A stretch of DNA of 64,000 bases from an uncultured Clostridia bacterium (GTDB lineage Bacteria; Bacillota; Clostridia; Peptostreptococcales; Anaerovoracaceae), in assembly GCA_934281605.1 (NCBI GenBank), contig CAKQXD010000010.1, positions 30,292 to 94,291 of the forward strand, read 5' to 3'. Below, in pieces: positions 25,407 to 33,883 of this stretch. Positions within the stretch are counted from its first letter, which is position 1; each line of letters starts with the position of its first letter. Position numbers and translations under genes: made by a program. The notes under the pieces are model-generated. The model was not told the origin of the DNA. It saw nothing but the letters and a program-made list of their open reading frames with translations, and did no database searches.

Positions 25407-25459
25407 GAGTTCAGGAAGGGGCACACCACCGCGGGTGTGTCTTTCCTGAACTCTTTTTT
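25407..25459 (+). terminator. Second terminator hairpin in the thi leader
   Basis: An 11-bp outer stem GAGTTCAGGAA/TTCCTGAACTC, an inner GCACACC/GGTGTGT helix and a T6 tail. It is stronger than the first hairpin and lies 30 bp before thiS, so the operon may have a two-step attenuator. Confidence 0.8.
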
Positions 25460-25489
25460 AGGTAATAAGGAAAATACGAGGAGGTAGAC

Positions 25490-25684
25490 ATGATCGTAAA
25501 CGGAGTGGAAAAACCGCTGCCGCGTCCTATGACGGCGCAGGAATATCTGGAAGAAAACGGATACCAGATCGCCCGCGTAGCCATGGAGCGAAACGGCAGG
25601 ATCCTGCCGAAAGCATCCTTTGCAGAAACGATGCTGGACGACGGGGATACATTGGAAATCGTAAGTTTTGTAGGAGGTGGCTGA
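25490..25684 (+). CDS. thiS: Sulfur carrier protein ThiS
   Basis: A 64-residue ubiquitin-like protein ending in VGGG, the Gly-Gly tail that is adenylated and thiocarboxylated to donate sulfur for the thiazole ring. It starts MIVNGVEKPL and contains VAMERNGRILPKASF, typical of ThiS. GGAGG precedes ATG. First gene of thiSFGHE, under the TPP riboswitch. Confidence 0.93.
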   Translation: MIVNGVEKPLPRPMTAQEYLEENGYQIARVAMERNGRILPKASFAETMLDDGDTLEIVSFVGGG

Positions 25685-25687
25685 TAC

Positions 25688-26350
25688 ATGAATAGAGAAC
25701 AGCAAATAGACGATGCAAAGTTTTCTCCCGAGGATCTGCGTGCTGCCCTGGTGGAGCGGCACTCGGAGGAGACCCAGCAGAAGCTGGAGGTCGGCAGAGT
25801 AGCCATCGCAGGTCTGGGAGGTCTGGGATCGAATATCGCTGTCGCCCTGGCGCGGATCGGCGTGGGACATCTGCATCTGCTGGATTTTGACCGGATTGAC
25901 CTGACCAACCTCAACCGGCAGCAGTATTTTCTGGATCAGGTGGGATGGTATAAGACGGAAGCGCTGGCGGAGACTTTGCAGCGGATCAGCCCGTATCTGG
26001 ACATTCGGTTCGATACGGTGAAGATCACGGAGGAGAATATAAAAGAATTGTTTGAGGCGGATGATATCGTCTGCGAAGCCTTTGACGTCCCGGAATGCAA
26101 GGCCATGCTGGTGAGCGGGATCCTGGAGCATTTCCCGGAGAAAAAGCTGATCGCAGCATCGGGACTGGCAGGATATGAAAGCAGCAATCTGATCCATACC
26201 AGACGGGTCTCGAAGAACTTTTATCTCTGCGGAGATGAGGTGACGGTGAGCACCTATGGTAAAGGACTGATGGCGCCGCGGGCGGCGCTGTGTGCAGCTC
26301 ATGAGGCCAATATGATTACCCGGCTTCTGCTGGGAGAGGAGGAAGTATAA
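25688..26350 (+). CDS. thiF: ThiS adenylyltransferase ThiF
   Basis: A 220-residue E1-like enzyme. The nucleotide-binding motif is AGLGGLGSNIAVALARIGVG, followed by LLDFDRIDLTNLNRQQYF, which carries the catalytic Asp and Arg residues. It activates the ThiS C-terminus with ATP. This is the short ThiF form of anaerobes, slightly smaller than E. coli ThiF and without obvious zinc-binding CxxC pairs. It starts 3 bp after thiS, whose product is its partner. Confidence 0.92.
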   Translation: MNREQQIDDAKFSPEDLRAALVERHSEETQQKLEVGRVAIAGLGGLGSNIAVALARIGVGHLHLLDFDRIDLTNLNRQQYFLDQVGWYKTEALAETLQRISPYLDIRFDTVKITEENIKELFEADDIVCEAFDVPECKAMLVSGILEHFPEKKLIAASGLAGYESSNLIHTRRVSKNFYLCGDEVTVSTYGKGLMAPRAALCAAHEANMITRLLLGEEEV

Positions 26351-26352
26351 AA

Positions 26353-27123
26353 ATGAATGAAGATAAACTGATTTTGGGAGGACACGAGTTCACGTCCCGC
26401 TTTATTTTAGGCTCGGGGAAGGTTTCTCTGGAGCTGGTCCAGGCCTGCATCGAGCAGGCGGGAGCGCAGATCATCACTCTGGCGCTCCGCCGTGCAAACG
26501 AAGGGGGGCTTGCCAATATCTTAGACTATATTCCGGAGGGGATCACACTGCTGCCTAATACATCGGGAGCACGGAACGCAGAAGAGGCCGTTCGGATCGC
26601 CCGCCTTTCCAGAGAGCTGGGATGCGGTGATTTCGTCAAGGTAGAGGTCATTCGGGATTCCCGGTATTTACTGCCGGACAACCAGGAGACCATCAAGACG
26701 ACGGAGATCCTGGCAAAGGAAGGCTTTGTGGTCATGCCGTACATGTACCCGGATCTCAACGTGGCAAGGGATCTGGCCGATGCGGGAGCAGCCTGCATCA
26801 TGCCGCTGGGAGCGCCGATCGGATCGAATAGAGGTCTTTGCACCAAGGAGTTTATCCAGATCCTCATCGACGAGATCGACCTGCCGATTATCGTAGACGC
26901 CGGCATCGGCAAGCCGTCCCAGGCCTGCGAAGCTATGGAAATGGGAGCGGCGGCTGTAATGGCCAATACAGCTATTGCAACTGCCGGAGACATCGAAGCC
27001 ATGGCGGGAGCATTCCGCAAGGCCATCGAAGCCGGACGCAGTGCATATCTTGCAGGTACCGGACGCGTACTGGAAAAGGGCTCCAGCGCATCTTCTCCGC
27101 TGACGGGATTTTTACAGGACTAG
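26353..27123 (+). CDS. thiG: Thiazole synthase ThiG
   Basis: A 256-residue TIM-barrel enzyme that assembles the thiazole phosphate from deoxyxylulose phosphate, dehydroglycine and ThiS thiocarboxylate. LILGGHEFTSRFILGSGK at the start, FVKVEVIRDSRYLLPD with the Schiff-base Lys, PLGAPIGSNRGL, VDAGIGKPSQA and GAAAVMANTAIA are the family motifs. It begins 3 bp after thiF. Length normal. Confidence 0.96.
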   Translation: MNEDKLILGGHEFTSRFILGSGKVSLELVQACIEQAGAQIITLALRRANEGGLANILDYIPEGITLLPNTSGARNAEEAVRIARLSRELGCGDFVKVEVIRDSRYLLPDNQETIKTTEILAKEGFVVMPYMYPDLNVARDLADAGAACIMPLGAPIGSNRGLCTKEFIQILIDEIDLPIIVDAGIGKPSQACEAMEMGAAAVMANTAIATAGDIEAMAGAFRKAIEAGRSAYLAGTGRVLEKGSSASSPLTGFLQD

Positions 27124-27141
27124 GAAAGGAGCAGATCGCAT

Positions 27142-28350
27142 ATGGAATTCAACGACAGTATCATCAACGATGACGTGCGAAAGGCTTTGCAGCAGGAACG
27201 GACAGACCACATGGCGTACATGCCGGGCATGGAAATTTTAGAGGATTCCCCTATTGAGGAGCAGGTGGTCTCCGCCATGAAGGCCTATGATTATAATCAA
27301 TACACGGAGGAGGATGTGAAGCGGGCGCTGGCAGCAGAGCATCGTGACTTGAGCGACTTCGCGGCATTGCTGTCCCCTGCCGCGCTGCCGTTTCTGGAAG
27401 AAATGGCCCAGAAAGCCCAGCAGGAAAAGCAGAAATATTTTGGCAACAGCGTGTGTATGTTCACACCGATCTATATCTCCAACTACTGCGAAAACTACTG
27501 CATTTACTGCGGCTTCAACTGCCATAACAAGATCCGCCGGGCGCGCCTCGATGCTTCTGAAATCGAACGGGAAATGGAAGCCATCGCTAAGACCGGGCTT
27601 CAGGAGATCCTGATCCTGACGGGGGAGAGCCGGGCCAAATCCGATGTGAAATACATCGGAGAAGCCTGTAAGATCGCCCGCAAATACTTCAAGGTCATCG
27701 GCCTGGAAGTCTATCCGATGAACACCGATGAATACAAGTATCTCCACGAATGCGGGGCGGATTATGTTACCGTATTCCAGGAAACCTATAACTCTGATAA
27801 ATACGAAACTCTCCATCTGGCGGGACACAAGCGGATCTTCCCGTACCGTCTCAATGCTCAGGAGCGTGCGATCCGCGGTGGAATGAGAGGTGTTGGCTTC
27901 GCGGCACTGCTGGGACTGGACGATTTTCGCAAAGACGCCTTTGCGACGGGATGCCATGCGTACCTTTTGCAGAGAAAATATCCTTATGCGGAGATCGCAT
28001 TCTCCATCCCGCGGCTGCGCCCTATCATCAACAACGACAAAATCGATCCTATGGACGTCCACGAAAGACAGCTGCTGCAGGTGACGTGCGCTTACCGGCT
28101 TCTGCTCCCGTTTGCCAGCATCACGGTTTCCACGAGAGAGTGTGAGCGGGTGCGGGACAACCTGGTGAAGATCGCCGCTACCAAGATTTCCGCCGGAGTC
28201 AGCACCGGCATCGGCAGCCACGGTTCTGACGTGGAAGATCAGGGGGACGACCAGTTCGAGATCGCCGATGGACGGAACGTGGAAGAGGTGTACCAGGCGC
28301 TGCTGGACAATCAGCTCCAGCCGGTGATGAAGGACTATATTTATGTATAG
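27142..28350 (+). CDS. thiH: 2-iminoacetate synthase ThiH (radical SAM)
   Basis: A 402-residue radical-SAM enzyme that cleaves tyrosine to dehydroglycine for ThiG. The cluster motif is CENYCIYCGF. Conserved segments include LILTGESRAKSDVKYI, LEVYPMNTDEYKYLHECGADYVTVFQETYN and GMRGVGFAALLGLDDFRKDA. Use of ThiH rather than ThiO fits an anaerobe. AAAGGAG precedes the ATG. It overlaps thiE by 8 bp. Confidence 0.96.
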   Translation: MEFNDSIINDDVRKALQQERTDHMAYMPGMEILEDSPIEEQVVSAMKAYDYNQYTEEDVKRALAAEHRDLSDFAALLSPAALPFLEEMAQKAQQEKQKYFGNSVCMFTPIYISNYCENYCIYCGFNCHNKIRRARLDASEIEREMEAIAKTGLQEILILTGESRAKSDVKYIGEACKIARKYFKVIGLEVYPMNTDEYKYLHECGADYVTVFQETYNSDKYETLHLAGHKRIFPYRLNAQERAIRGGMRGVGFAALLGLDDFRKDAFATGCHAYLLQRKYPYAEIAFSIPRLRPIINNDKIDPMDVHERQLLQVTCAYRLLLPFASITVSTRECERVRDNLVKIAATKISAGVSTGIGSHGSDVEDQGDDQFEIADGRNVEEVYQALLDNQLQPVMKDYIYV

Positions 28351-28915
28351 GGAATTCGACCGCCTGATCGCCGTGACCAATCGTCATCTGTGTCAGCGAC
28401 CGTTCCTAGAGCAGCTGGAACGCGTTTGTCGCTACCAACCGAAGGCCGTCATCCTACGGGAAAAAGACCTGACAGAAGATGCCTACCTTTCTCTTGCAAA
28501 GACCGCTCTGGCCATCTGCCGGGAGCACGGCGTTCCCTGCGTGCTCCATACGTTTTCAGACGCTGCACGGGTGCTGGAACACCCGTATCTCCATCTACCG
28601 CTGGCGGCTTTGCAGAAAGAGGGCGGAAAGCCGGAAGGCATCGAGATCCTGGGGACGTCGATCCACAGCGTAGAAGAAGCCGTGGATGCGGAGCGGCTGG
28701 ACGCAGATTATCTGACGGCAGGCCATATCTATGCGACGGACTGCAAGGCGGGATTGCCGCCGCGAGGACTGGATTTCCTTACAGAAGTCTGCCAGGCGGT
28801 CAGCATCCCGGTATATGGCATCGGCGGTGTCTGCATCGGAAGCGGTCAGCTTGATGAGATGCTGGATCGCGGAGCATCGGGAGCATGCGTCATGTCGGGG
28901 ATGATGCGGCTGTAG
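28343..28915 (+). CDS. thiE: Thiamine-phosphate synthase family protein (ThiE/TenI)
   Basis: A 190-residue TIM-barrel protein at the end of the thi operon. ThiE-like segments are LIAVTNRHLC, VILREKDLTEDAYL (phosphate-binding Arg-Glu-Lys), LGTSIHSVEEA, YLTAGHIYATDCKAGLPPRGLDFL and VYGIGGV..GASGACVMSGMM. It would couple thiazole phosphate with HMP pyrophosphate. The variant YATDCKAG in place of the usual FPTxTK, and the short length, leave open that it is TenI-like (thiazole tautomerase). It overlaps thiH by 8 bp. thiC, thiD and thiM are absent here. Confidence 0.85.
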   Translation: MYREFDRLIAVTNRHLCQRPFLEQLERVCRYQPKAVILREKDLTEDAYLSLAKTALAICREHGVPCVLHTFSDAARVLEHPYLHLPLAALQKEGGKPEGIEILGTSIHSVEEAVDAERLDADYLTAGHIYATDCKAGLPPRGLDFLTEVCQAVSIPVYGIGGVCIGSGQLDEMLDRGASGACVMSGMMRL

Positions 28916-28919
28916 GCTT

Positions 28920-28967
28920 GCTTACGAAAAAGTAAGCGCTTGCATTTGCTGGAGCACGCCGTATACT
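28920..28967 (+). promoter_or_regulatory. Promoter of hydroxyacid dehydrogenase with CTTAC palindrome
   Basis: A perfect GCTTAC-N6-GTAAGC palindrome (28920-28937), 2 bp, TTGCAT (28940-28945), 16 bp, TATACT (28962-28967). This repeats the exact spacing of the LUD promoter at 24482-24529. Confidence 0.65.
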
Positions 28968-29003
28968 ATACCTATAAAAAAGAAAACGAGAGGGGACTGA
29001 AAC

Positions 29004-29867
29004 ATGAAACAGATCGGATTTATCGGCGTCGGCATCATGGGGAACTCTATGGTGAGAAATCTTATGAAAGCCGGCTATGAAGTACATATTTACGCGAGAA
29101 ACAAGGCCAAGGTGGAGCCTGTCATCGCTGACGGCGCGGTGTTCCACGAGACCATTGCAGAGTGCGTGAAAGGCAGAGATGCGGTCATCACCATCGTAGG
29201 CTACCCGCAGGACGTGGAAGACGTATACCTGGGCGAGGGCAAGATTTTAGAAAGCGCAGACCCGGGGACGTATCTCATCGACATGACCACCACCAGCCCG
29301 TCGCTTGATGCGCGCCTGGCGAAGGAGGCTGCTGACAGAAACCTGAAAATGCTGGATGCTCCCGTAACCGGCGGCGATTACGGAGCACGCTCCGGGACTC
29401 TTTCAATTCTGGCGGGTGGAGAGAAAGAGGATTATGAAGCATGTCTCGACCTGTTTTCCGCCATGGGTAAGAACATCACCTGGTACGGTCCGTCCGGCTG
29501 CGGACAGCATGCGAAACTGGCCAATCAGATCATGCAGGCAGGCATCATGTCCGGCGTGTGTGAAGCCATGTCCTACGTCAAAGAAAAAGGTCTTGATCCG
29601 GAAGTTTTCATGGAAGGCGCAGCGGCCGGAGCAGGTCAGAATTCCCTGCTGCAGGCCTACGGCCCTCGGATCGTCAAAGGCGACCTGGATCCGGGATTCT
29701 TCATTGACTTCTTTATCAAGGATCTGAAACTGGCCTATGACTCCGCTGCAGAGGGCGGCCTCGCTCTGGATTCCCTGGCCAACACCGTTTCTCACTACGA
29801 GAAACTCTCCGAAGAAGGCTTCGGCCGCCTGGGAATGCAGGCCCTGATGAAATATTACGAGAAATAA
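29004..29867 (+). CDS. NAD(P)-dependent beta-hydroxyacid dehydrogenase (3-hydroxyisobutyrate dehydrogenase family)
   Basis: A 287-residue enzyme with the family's four signatures: cofactor loop IGFIGVGIMGNSMVRNLMKAG (start), substrate loop DAPVTGGDYGARSGTLSILAGG, catalytic Lys in GQHAKLANQIMQAG (about residue 171), and cofactor-side KDLKLAYDSA. Likely substrates are 2-hydroxy-3-oxopropionate, 3-hydroxyisobutyrate, succinic semialdehyde or glyoxylate-type molecules; sequence alone does not decide. The promoter shares an operator with the LUD gene, which suggests control by an HxlR-type electrophile or redox sensor and perhaps a role in aldehyde clearance. Confidence 0.9.
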   Translation: MKQIGFIGVGIMGNSMVRNLMKAGYEVHIYARNKAKVEPVIADGAVFHETIAECVKGRDAVITIVGYPQDVEDVYLGEGKILESADPGTYLIDMTTTSPSLDARLAKEAADRNLKMLDAPVTGGDYGARSGTLSILAGGEKEDYEACLDLFSAMGKNITWYGPSGCGQHAKLANQIMQAGIMSGVCEAMSYVKEKGLDPEVFMEGAAAGAGQNSLLQAYGPRIVKGDLDPGFFIDFFIKDLKLAYDSAAEGGLALDSLANTVSHYEKLSEEGFGRLGMQALMKYYEK

Positions 29868-29885
29868 ATCGCGGGAATCGATCCT

Positions 29886-29919
29886 ATGGAGCTTGTTGCA
29901 GAACAGGCTCCATTTTTTT
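29886..29919 (+). terminator. Terminator after the hydroxyacid dehydrogenase
   Basis: ATGGAGCTTGTT and AACAGGCTCCAT form a 12-bp stem (one G-T pair) with a 4-nt loop and T7 tail. Confidence 0.9.
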
Positions 29920-29925
29920 GCGATT

Positions 29926-30882
29926 TTATTTCCTATCCTGGTCATCTTCTTCATCGACCCGGTCATGAACCTCACCCTCATCCTTCTTGCCGAATTTCAG
30001 TTCGGAAAGGACAAGTCCGGCCAGGGTCAATACGATTCCCAGAAGGCTTAACGGCGTCACCGGCTCGTGGAGCACGATGGCGGCGGCGATGACCGTGATC
30101 GGCGGGATGGCGTAGATGTAAACGCTGGATTTGACCGCACCCAGGTGCTTGATGGCGAAGTTCCACGTGGCGAAGCACAGAGCCGAAGCACCCAGCCCCA
30201 GGAACAGCATGTTCCCCAGATTGACCGGATCGGCGAACCGGGACAGCCCCAGGTGACAGTCGGTGAGGAACCACGCCGGGATCATGAACACCACGCCGTA
30301 AGCGAAGATCCGGCGGGTCACCTGGATAGTGTTGAATCCATAGTCGCTGATCTTACGAGTCAGGATGGAGTAAAACGCCCAGACGATGGCGGCGATGAGG
30401 GCCAGGAAGTCTCCCAGCGGCTCCGCATGGAATTTTGTCGTCGTAAAGCTGAGCATGCAGATGCCCACCATGGCAACGGCGAATCCCACGAAGTACATCA
30501 CCCGCAGTTTCTCTTTGCCGCGGGATACCGCATAGGACAGCAGCACCGTGAAAAACGGCGCAATGGACGCGATGACGCTGACATTGGACGCCGTCGTATG
30601 GGTCAGGGCGATATTTTCCAGCAGGTAATAGAGGGTGATTCCCGAAAGTCCCGCGCCTGCAAAGGTCAGTTCCTGACGCAGAGTGGTGCCGCGGATGGGC
30701 TTCGGGCAGGCGATGGTCAGGGCGATCAGCCCCATCACGAACCGGAGGATCAAAATCTCCACCGGTGCAAAATCTCTCAACAATACCTTCGTACAGATAA
30801 AGGTCGTACCCCACAGCAGGATGGTGAAGATCGCCGTTGCGTGACCCAGACCTTGTTTTTGTTCATAACTTCCCGTGGTCAT
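29926..30882 (-). CDS. EamA/DMT family transporter
   Basis: About 318 residues, ten membrane helices in two EamA repeats: HATAIFTILLWGTTFICTKVLL at the start, VSVIASIAPFFTVLLSYAV in half 1, and ALIAAIVWAFYSILTRKI and YIYAIPPITVIAAAIVLHEPVTPLSLLG in half 2. The C-terminal tail is highly charged (KKDEGEVHDRVDEEDDQDRK). The start at 30882 is the first ATG before the first helix, but its AGGAG is about 16 nt away, so the true start is uncertain. Substrate unknown. Confidence 0.87.
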   Translation of the reverse strand: MTTGSYEQKQGLGHATAIFTILLWGTTFICTKVLLRDFAPVEILILRFVMGLIALTIACPKPIRGTTLRQELTFAGAGLSGITLYYLLENIALTHTTASNVSVIASIAPFFTVLLSYAVSRGKEKLRVMYFVGFAVAMVGICMLSFTTTKFHAEPLGDFLALIAAIVWAFYSILTRKISDYGFNTIQVTRRIFAYGVVFMIPAWFLTDCHLGLSRFADPVNLGNMLFLGLGASALCFATWNFAIKHLGAVKSSVYIYAIPPITVIAAAIVLHEPVTPLSLLGIVLTLAGLVLSELKFGKKDEGEVHDRVDEEDDQDRK

Positions 30883-30990
30883 AGTGTTATCGTTAAAGCT
30901 CCTTGTTCTGCAAAATCCGCTCCCTGCAAAAGAGCGCTTCCTACTATCATATAGTTTGCATCCCTGAAAAGTCAATATACACCGGCGCTT

Positions 30991-31332
30991 TTAGCCGATT
31001 TTATTTGATTCCTGTGATTTTTGCGGTTCCCGATCCTTTGATTTTCCCACTTCCCGCTTCGGGTTCGCCGGAAACCATCCCTTTTTCACCCGGTTATGCT
31101 GCTCGAACAGCTCCTTAATGCTCCACAGGCAGCTGCAGCCCGCAACACCCAGAATGCAGGATACCATGATGTTTTCTGCAAAGAAGCTGCCGCCGATCAG
31201 CAGGGCTCCGGCAGCTAGAAAGATCGGCCAGCATCGTCGGGTAAAGTGGTATTCCGTCTTGATGACGATGGGATGGAAGATCCCGATAATAAAAAATGTG
31301 ATGACGGCCAGCGCCAGCCCATATCCGTTCAT
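30991..31332 (-). CDS. DUF4491 family membrane protein
   Basis: About 113 residues. Three predicted membrane spans and the family pattern FHPIVIKTEYHFTRRCWPIFL, ILGVAGCSCLWSIKELFEQ and RVKKGWFPANPKRE identify DUF4491. Function unknown. The start at 31332 has GGAG 4 nt upstream; the longer frame would run into the divergent MocR gene. The C-terminal tail after NPKRE is basic and polar. Confidence 0.87.
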   Translation of the reverse strand: MNGYGLALAVITFFIIGIFHPIVIKTEYHFTRRCWPIFLAAGALLIGGSFFAENIMVSCILGVAGCSCLWSIKELFEQHNRVKKGWFPANPKREVGKSKDREPQKSQESNKIG

Positions 31333-31454
31333 GATGCTCCTCACTCCTCTATGCCCCCGAAGGAGCACTCCTCTTTCTCTTTTCTGCTCCCTATGATACA
31401 ATGAAACCGGAGCCTGAAAAAGCTCCAATTCCATATGAACTACAGGAGCCAATC

Positions 31455-32864
31455 ATGATCTATGTCGATAAAAAGAAAAAGGAGCCGATCTACCGGCAGC
31501 TTTACAGCAGTATCGTGGCGGAGATCCTTGCGGGCGCCATGCCGGCGGGTTACCGGCTTCCGGCTACCAGAAAGCTGGCGCAGGAACTTTCCATCGGCAG
31601 AAATACGGTAGAAAAGGCCTACCAGCAGCTGGAAGCAGAGGGATACGTGCGTGCCCGCACCGGCAGCGGTTTTACCGTGGAGCAGATCCCGCTGGATTTC
31701 TCCGGCAAAGAGCCGGACGAAGGGGCGCAGAGCGCTTTGCAGAAAAAAGAAGAAAAGCCGAAGTACGACTTCGCCTACGGGCCTATGGCGGGAGAGAACT
31801 TTCCTTATAAACAGTGGCGGCGGTGCGTCAACGACGTCTTGACGGAGATGGAACTGCAGCCTGCTTTATACTACCCGGATCGCTATGGAGAACCCGCATT
31901 GCAAAAGGCCGTCTGCGGCTACCTGAAACGGTCGCGGAACGTCCTTTGCAGACCGGAGGATATCCTCATTACGCCGGGACAGCAGTACGCCATGGAGATC
32001 CTGGCCAATCTCATCAGCCCGGAGGAGCGGACGTTTGCCATGGAGGAGCCGGGCTACGACGGCATCCGCAAAGTCTTTGAGATGAATGAGTTCCAGATCA
32101 TCCCGATCAAAATTCAGGACGGGAGCATCACCAGAGAATCCCTGGAACACGTCGACGCGAAGCTGCTGTACCTCACGCCGTCCCATCAGTTCCCGACGGG
32201 AGCGGTGATGCCGGTGGGCGAGCGGAGGAAGATCCTGCAGTGGGCGGAAGAGACGGAGACGTACCTCATCGAGGACGACTACGACAGTGAGCTGCGGTAC
32301 TACACCAATCCCATACCGGCCATGCAGTCCATGGATGCGGGAGCACGGACCATTTACACGGGGACCTTTTCCAAGTCGCTGGCTCCGGTGATGCGGGTGT
32401 CCTATATGATACTGCCGGAGGCTTTGCAGGAAAAATATCAGCAGCGCTTCGGCCGGTATCACGCTATGGTATCGTCGCTCCATCAGCGGGCGCTGGCGGA
32501 ATTCATCGAGCGGGGCTACTATGAGCAGCATATCAACCGGCTGCGGACTCTTTACAGAAAAAAGCATGCGGCGCTGCTGGAGGCGGTGAGAAACACCTTC
32601 GGCGACAGGGTGAAGATCTCCGGGGGAGGAGCCGGCATCCACCTGCTGATGGACGTGAAATCGCTCCTTTCTCAGGAGGAACTGATCGCCCGAGCCAAAA
32701 CAGTCGGCATTCGTTTTTATACCACAAAAGTGCTCTACGCCGATGCAAAGAACTGTCCGGAGCACCAGCTGCTCCTGGGCTTTCCGATTGTCCCGACCGG
32801 ATCCTTTGCAGAAATCATGGAAAAACTGGCGGAAGTATGGGAAATGCAGGGGTATAAGTGTTGA
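31455..32864 (+). CDS. MocR/GabR-type regulator (GntR-aminotransferase fusion)
   Basis: About 469 residues. Residues about 1-75 form a GntR winged helix (PIYRQLYSSIVAEILAG, LPATRKLAQELSIGRNTVEKAYQQLEAEGYV). The rest is a class I aminotransferase fold: ITPGQQYAMEILANLI, YLTPSHQFPTG, EDDYDSELRY and the PLP lysine in TGTFSKSLAPVMR. Such proteins use bound PLP or a PLP adduct to control amine, GABA or vitamin B6 genes. AGGAG lies 6 nt before ATG at 31455. It is divergent from DUF4491. The target gene is not evident. Confidence 0.93.
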   Translation: MIYVDKKKKEPIYRQLYSSIVAEILAGAMPAGYRLPATRKLAQELSIGRNTVEKAYQQLEAEGYVRARTGSGFTVEQIPLDFSGKEPDEGAQSALQKKEEKPKYDFAYGPMAGENFPYKQWRRCVNDVLTEMELQPALYYPDRYGEPALQKAVCGYLKRSRNVLCRPEDILITPGQQYAMEILANLISPEERTFAMEEPGYDGIRKVFEMNEFQIIPIKIQDGSITRESLEHVDAKLLYLTPSHQFPTGAVMPVGERRKILQWAEETETYLIEDDYDSELRYYTNPIPAMQSMDAGARTIYTGTFSKSLAPVMRVSYMILPEALQEKYQQRFGRYHAMVSSLHQRALAEFIERGYYEQHINRLRTLYRKKHAALLEAVRNTFGDRVKISGGGAGIHLLMDVKSLLSQEELIARAKTVGIRFYTTKVLYADAKNCPEHQLLLGFPIVPTGSFAEIMEKLAEVWEMQGYKC

Positions 32865-32918
32865 CTTTTCAACCTTTATACAGTATATTGTAAAAGGCCG
32901 ATCCGTAGAGGATCGGCC
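32861..32918 (+). promoter_or_regulatory. Promoter with hairpin at the transcript 5' end (rmlD-like operon)
   Basis: TTGACT (32861-32866) overlaps the MocR stop codon; TATATT (32884-32889) is 17 bp away. The start point would be about 32896, exactly where a perfect hairpin begins: GGCCGATCC-GTAGA-GGATCGGCC (32896-32918). No T run follows, so it is not a normal terminator. A 5'-end stem-loop that stabilises the mRNA, or the leader of a small RNA, is the likeliest reading. The leader to 33022 is about 125 nt. Confidence 0.55.
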
Positions 32919-33021
32919 GCAGCTAGTGACTAAGAAGTAACCAGACCAGGCAGGACGGTTGCTTTTTTCATGTGTATTTTAAGATTTGTGCAGATAGAAG
33001 ATAGAAAGAAGGAAGAGTGCG

Positions 33022-33882
33022 ATGAGCAGTGAGATGAAGACGATCTGGATCGTAGGCGCCAAGGGCCGAGTGGGCAAGGCGCTGATGCGGCTTCTGGATG
33101 AGAGACAGTATAAGCTGTTTGAGACGGACATTGAGGATGTGGATATTACCGATCAGGACAGTGTGCGTACGTATATGCGGATGACACGGCCTGACGTGGT
33201 GATCAACTGTGCTGGACTGACCGATGTGAAGCGGTGCGAGATGTATCCGGATGAGGCGTATCATATCAATGCCCTGGGTGCGCGGAATCTGGCCATTGAG
33301 GCGGATGCCTATGAATCCAAGCTGATCCAGCTCTCGACGGACGACGTGTTCGGAAGCGGGCTGACGGCGGTGTGGTCGGAGTTCGACCCGACGGATCCCC
33401 GTTCGGTATACGGCAAGTCCAAGTATGCGGGAGAACAGCTGGTGTCAACTCTTTGCAGAAAATATACGATCATCAGAAGCTCCTGGGTGTACGGTATCGG
33501 CAGCGACTTCGTGTCCCGCGTGCTGGATGCGGCGGAAAAAGGCGGGGAATTACGGGTCTCGGCCAATGAGATCTCTTCTCCGACAAGCGCACTGGAACTG
33601 GCTCGGGCCATCCGAGTGTTCATCGAACGAGAATTGTACGGCGTGTACCATGTGACGGGAACGGGACGGTGCACCCGGTTTGAATTTGCCAAGACGATTC
33701 TGGAATATGCGGGCAAGTCGGATCAGCTGACGCTGCTTTCGCGAGAGGAAGCGGAGGATCTGCGCCCGATGTATTCTGTGTTGAATAATATGATGCTCCG
33801 GCTGGATCATGTGTACGAGCCGAAAGACTGGAAAGTGGCTCTGAAGGAGTATTTTGACGATTTGGAAGGAGCGAAAGCATAA
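33022..33882 (+). CDS. RmlD-like NAD(P)-dependent sugar-nucleotide reductase
   Basis: A 286-residue extended short-chain dehydrogenase of the dTDP-4-dehydrorhamnose reductase family. The cofactor motif is GAKGRVGKALM (GxxGxxG). VINCAGLTDVKRCEMYPDEAYHINALGARNLA, QLSTDDVFGSG and the YxxxK pair in VYGKSKYAGE follow. No rmlA, rmlB or rmlC gene is adjacent, so it may act on another sugar nucleotide or in another pathway. The next gene (symporter) starts 1 bp after its stop codon. Confidence 0.87.
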   Translation: MSSEMKTIWIVGAKGRVGKALMRLLDERQYKLFETDIEDVDITDQDSVRTYMRMTRPDVVINCAGLTDVKRCEMYPDEAYHINALGARNLAIEADAYESKLIQLSTDDVFGSGLTAVWSEFDPTDPRSVYGKSKYAGEQLVSTLCRKYTIIRSSWVYGIGSDFVSRVLDAAEKGGELRVSANEISSPTSALELARAIRVFIERELYGVYHVTGTGRCTRFEFAKTILEYAGKSDQLTLLSREEAEDLRPMYSVLNNMMLRLDHVYEPKDWKVALKEYFDDLEGAKA

Positions 33883-33883
33883 G

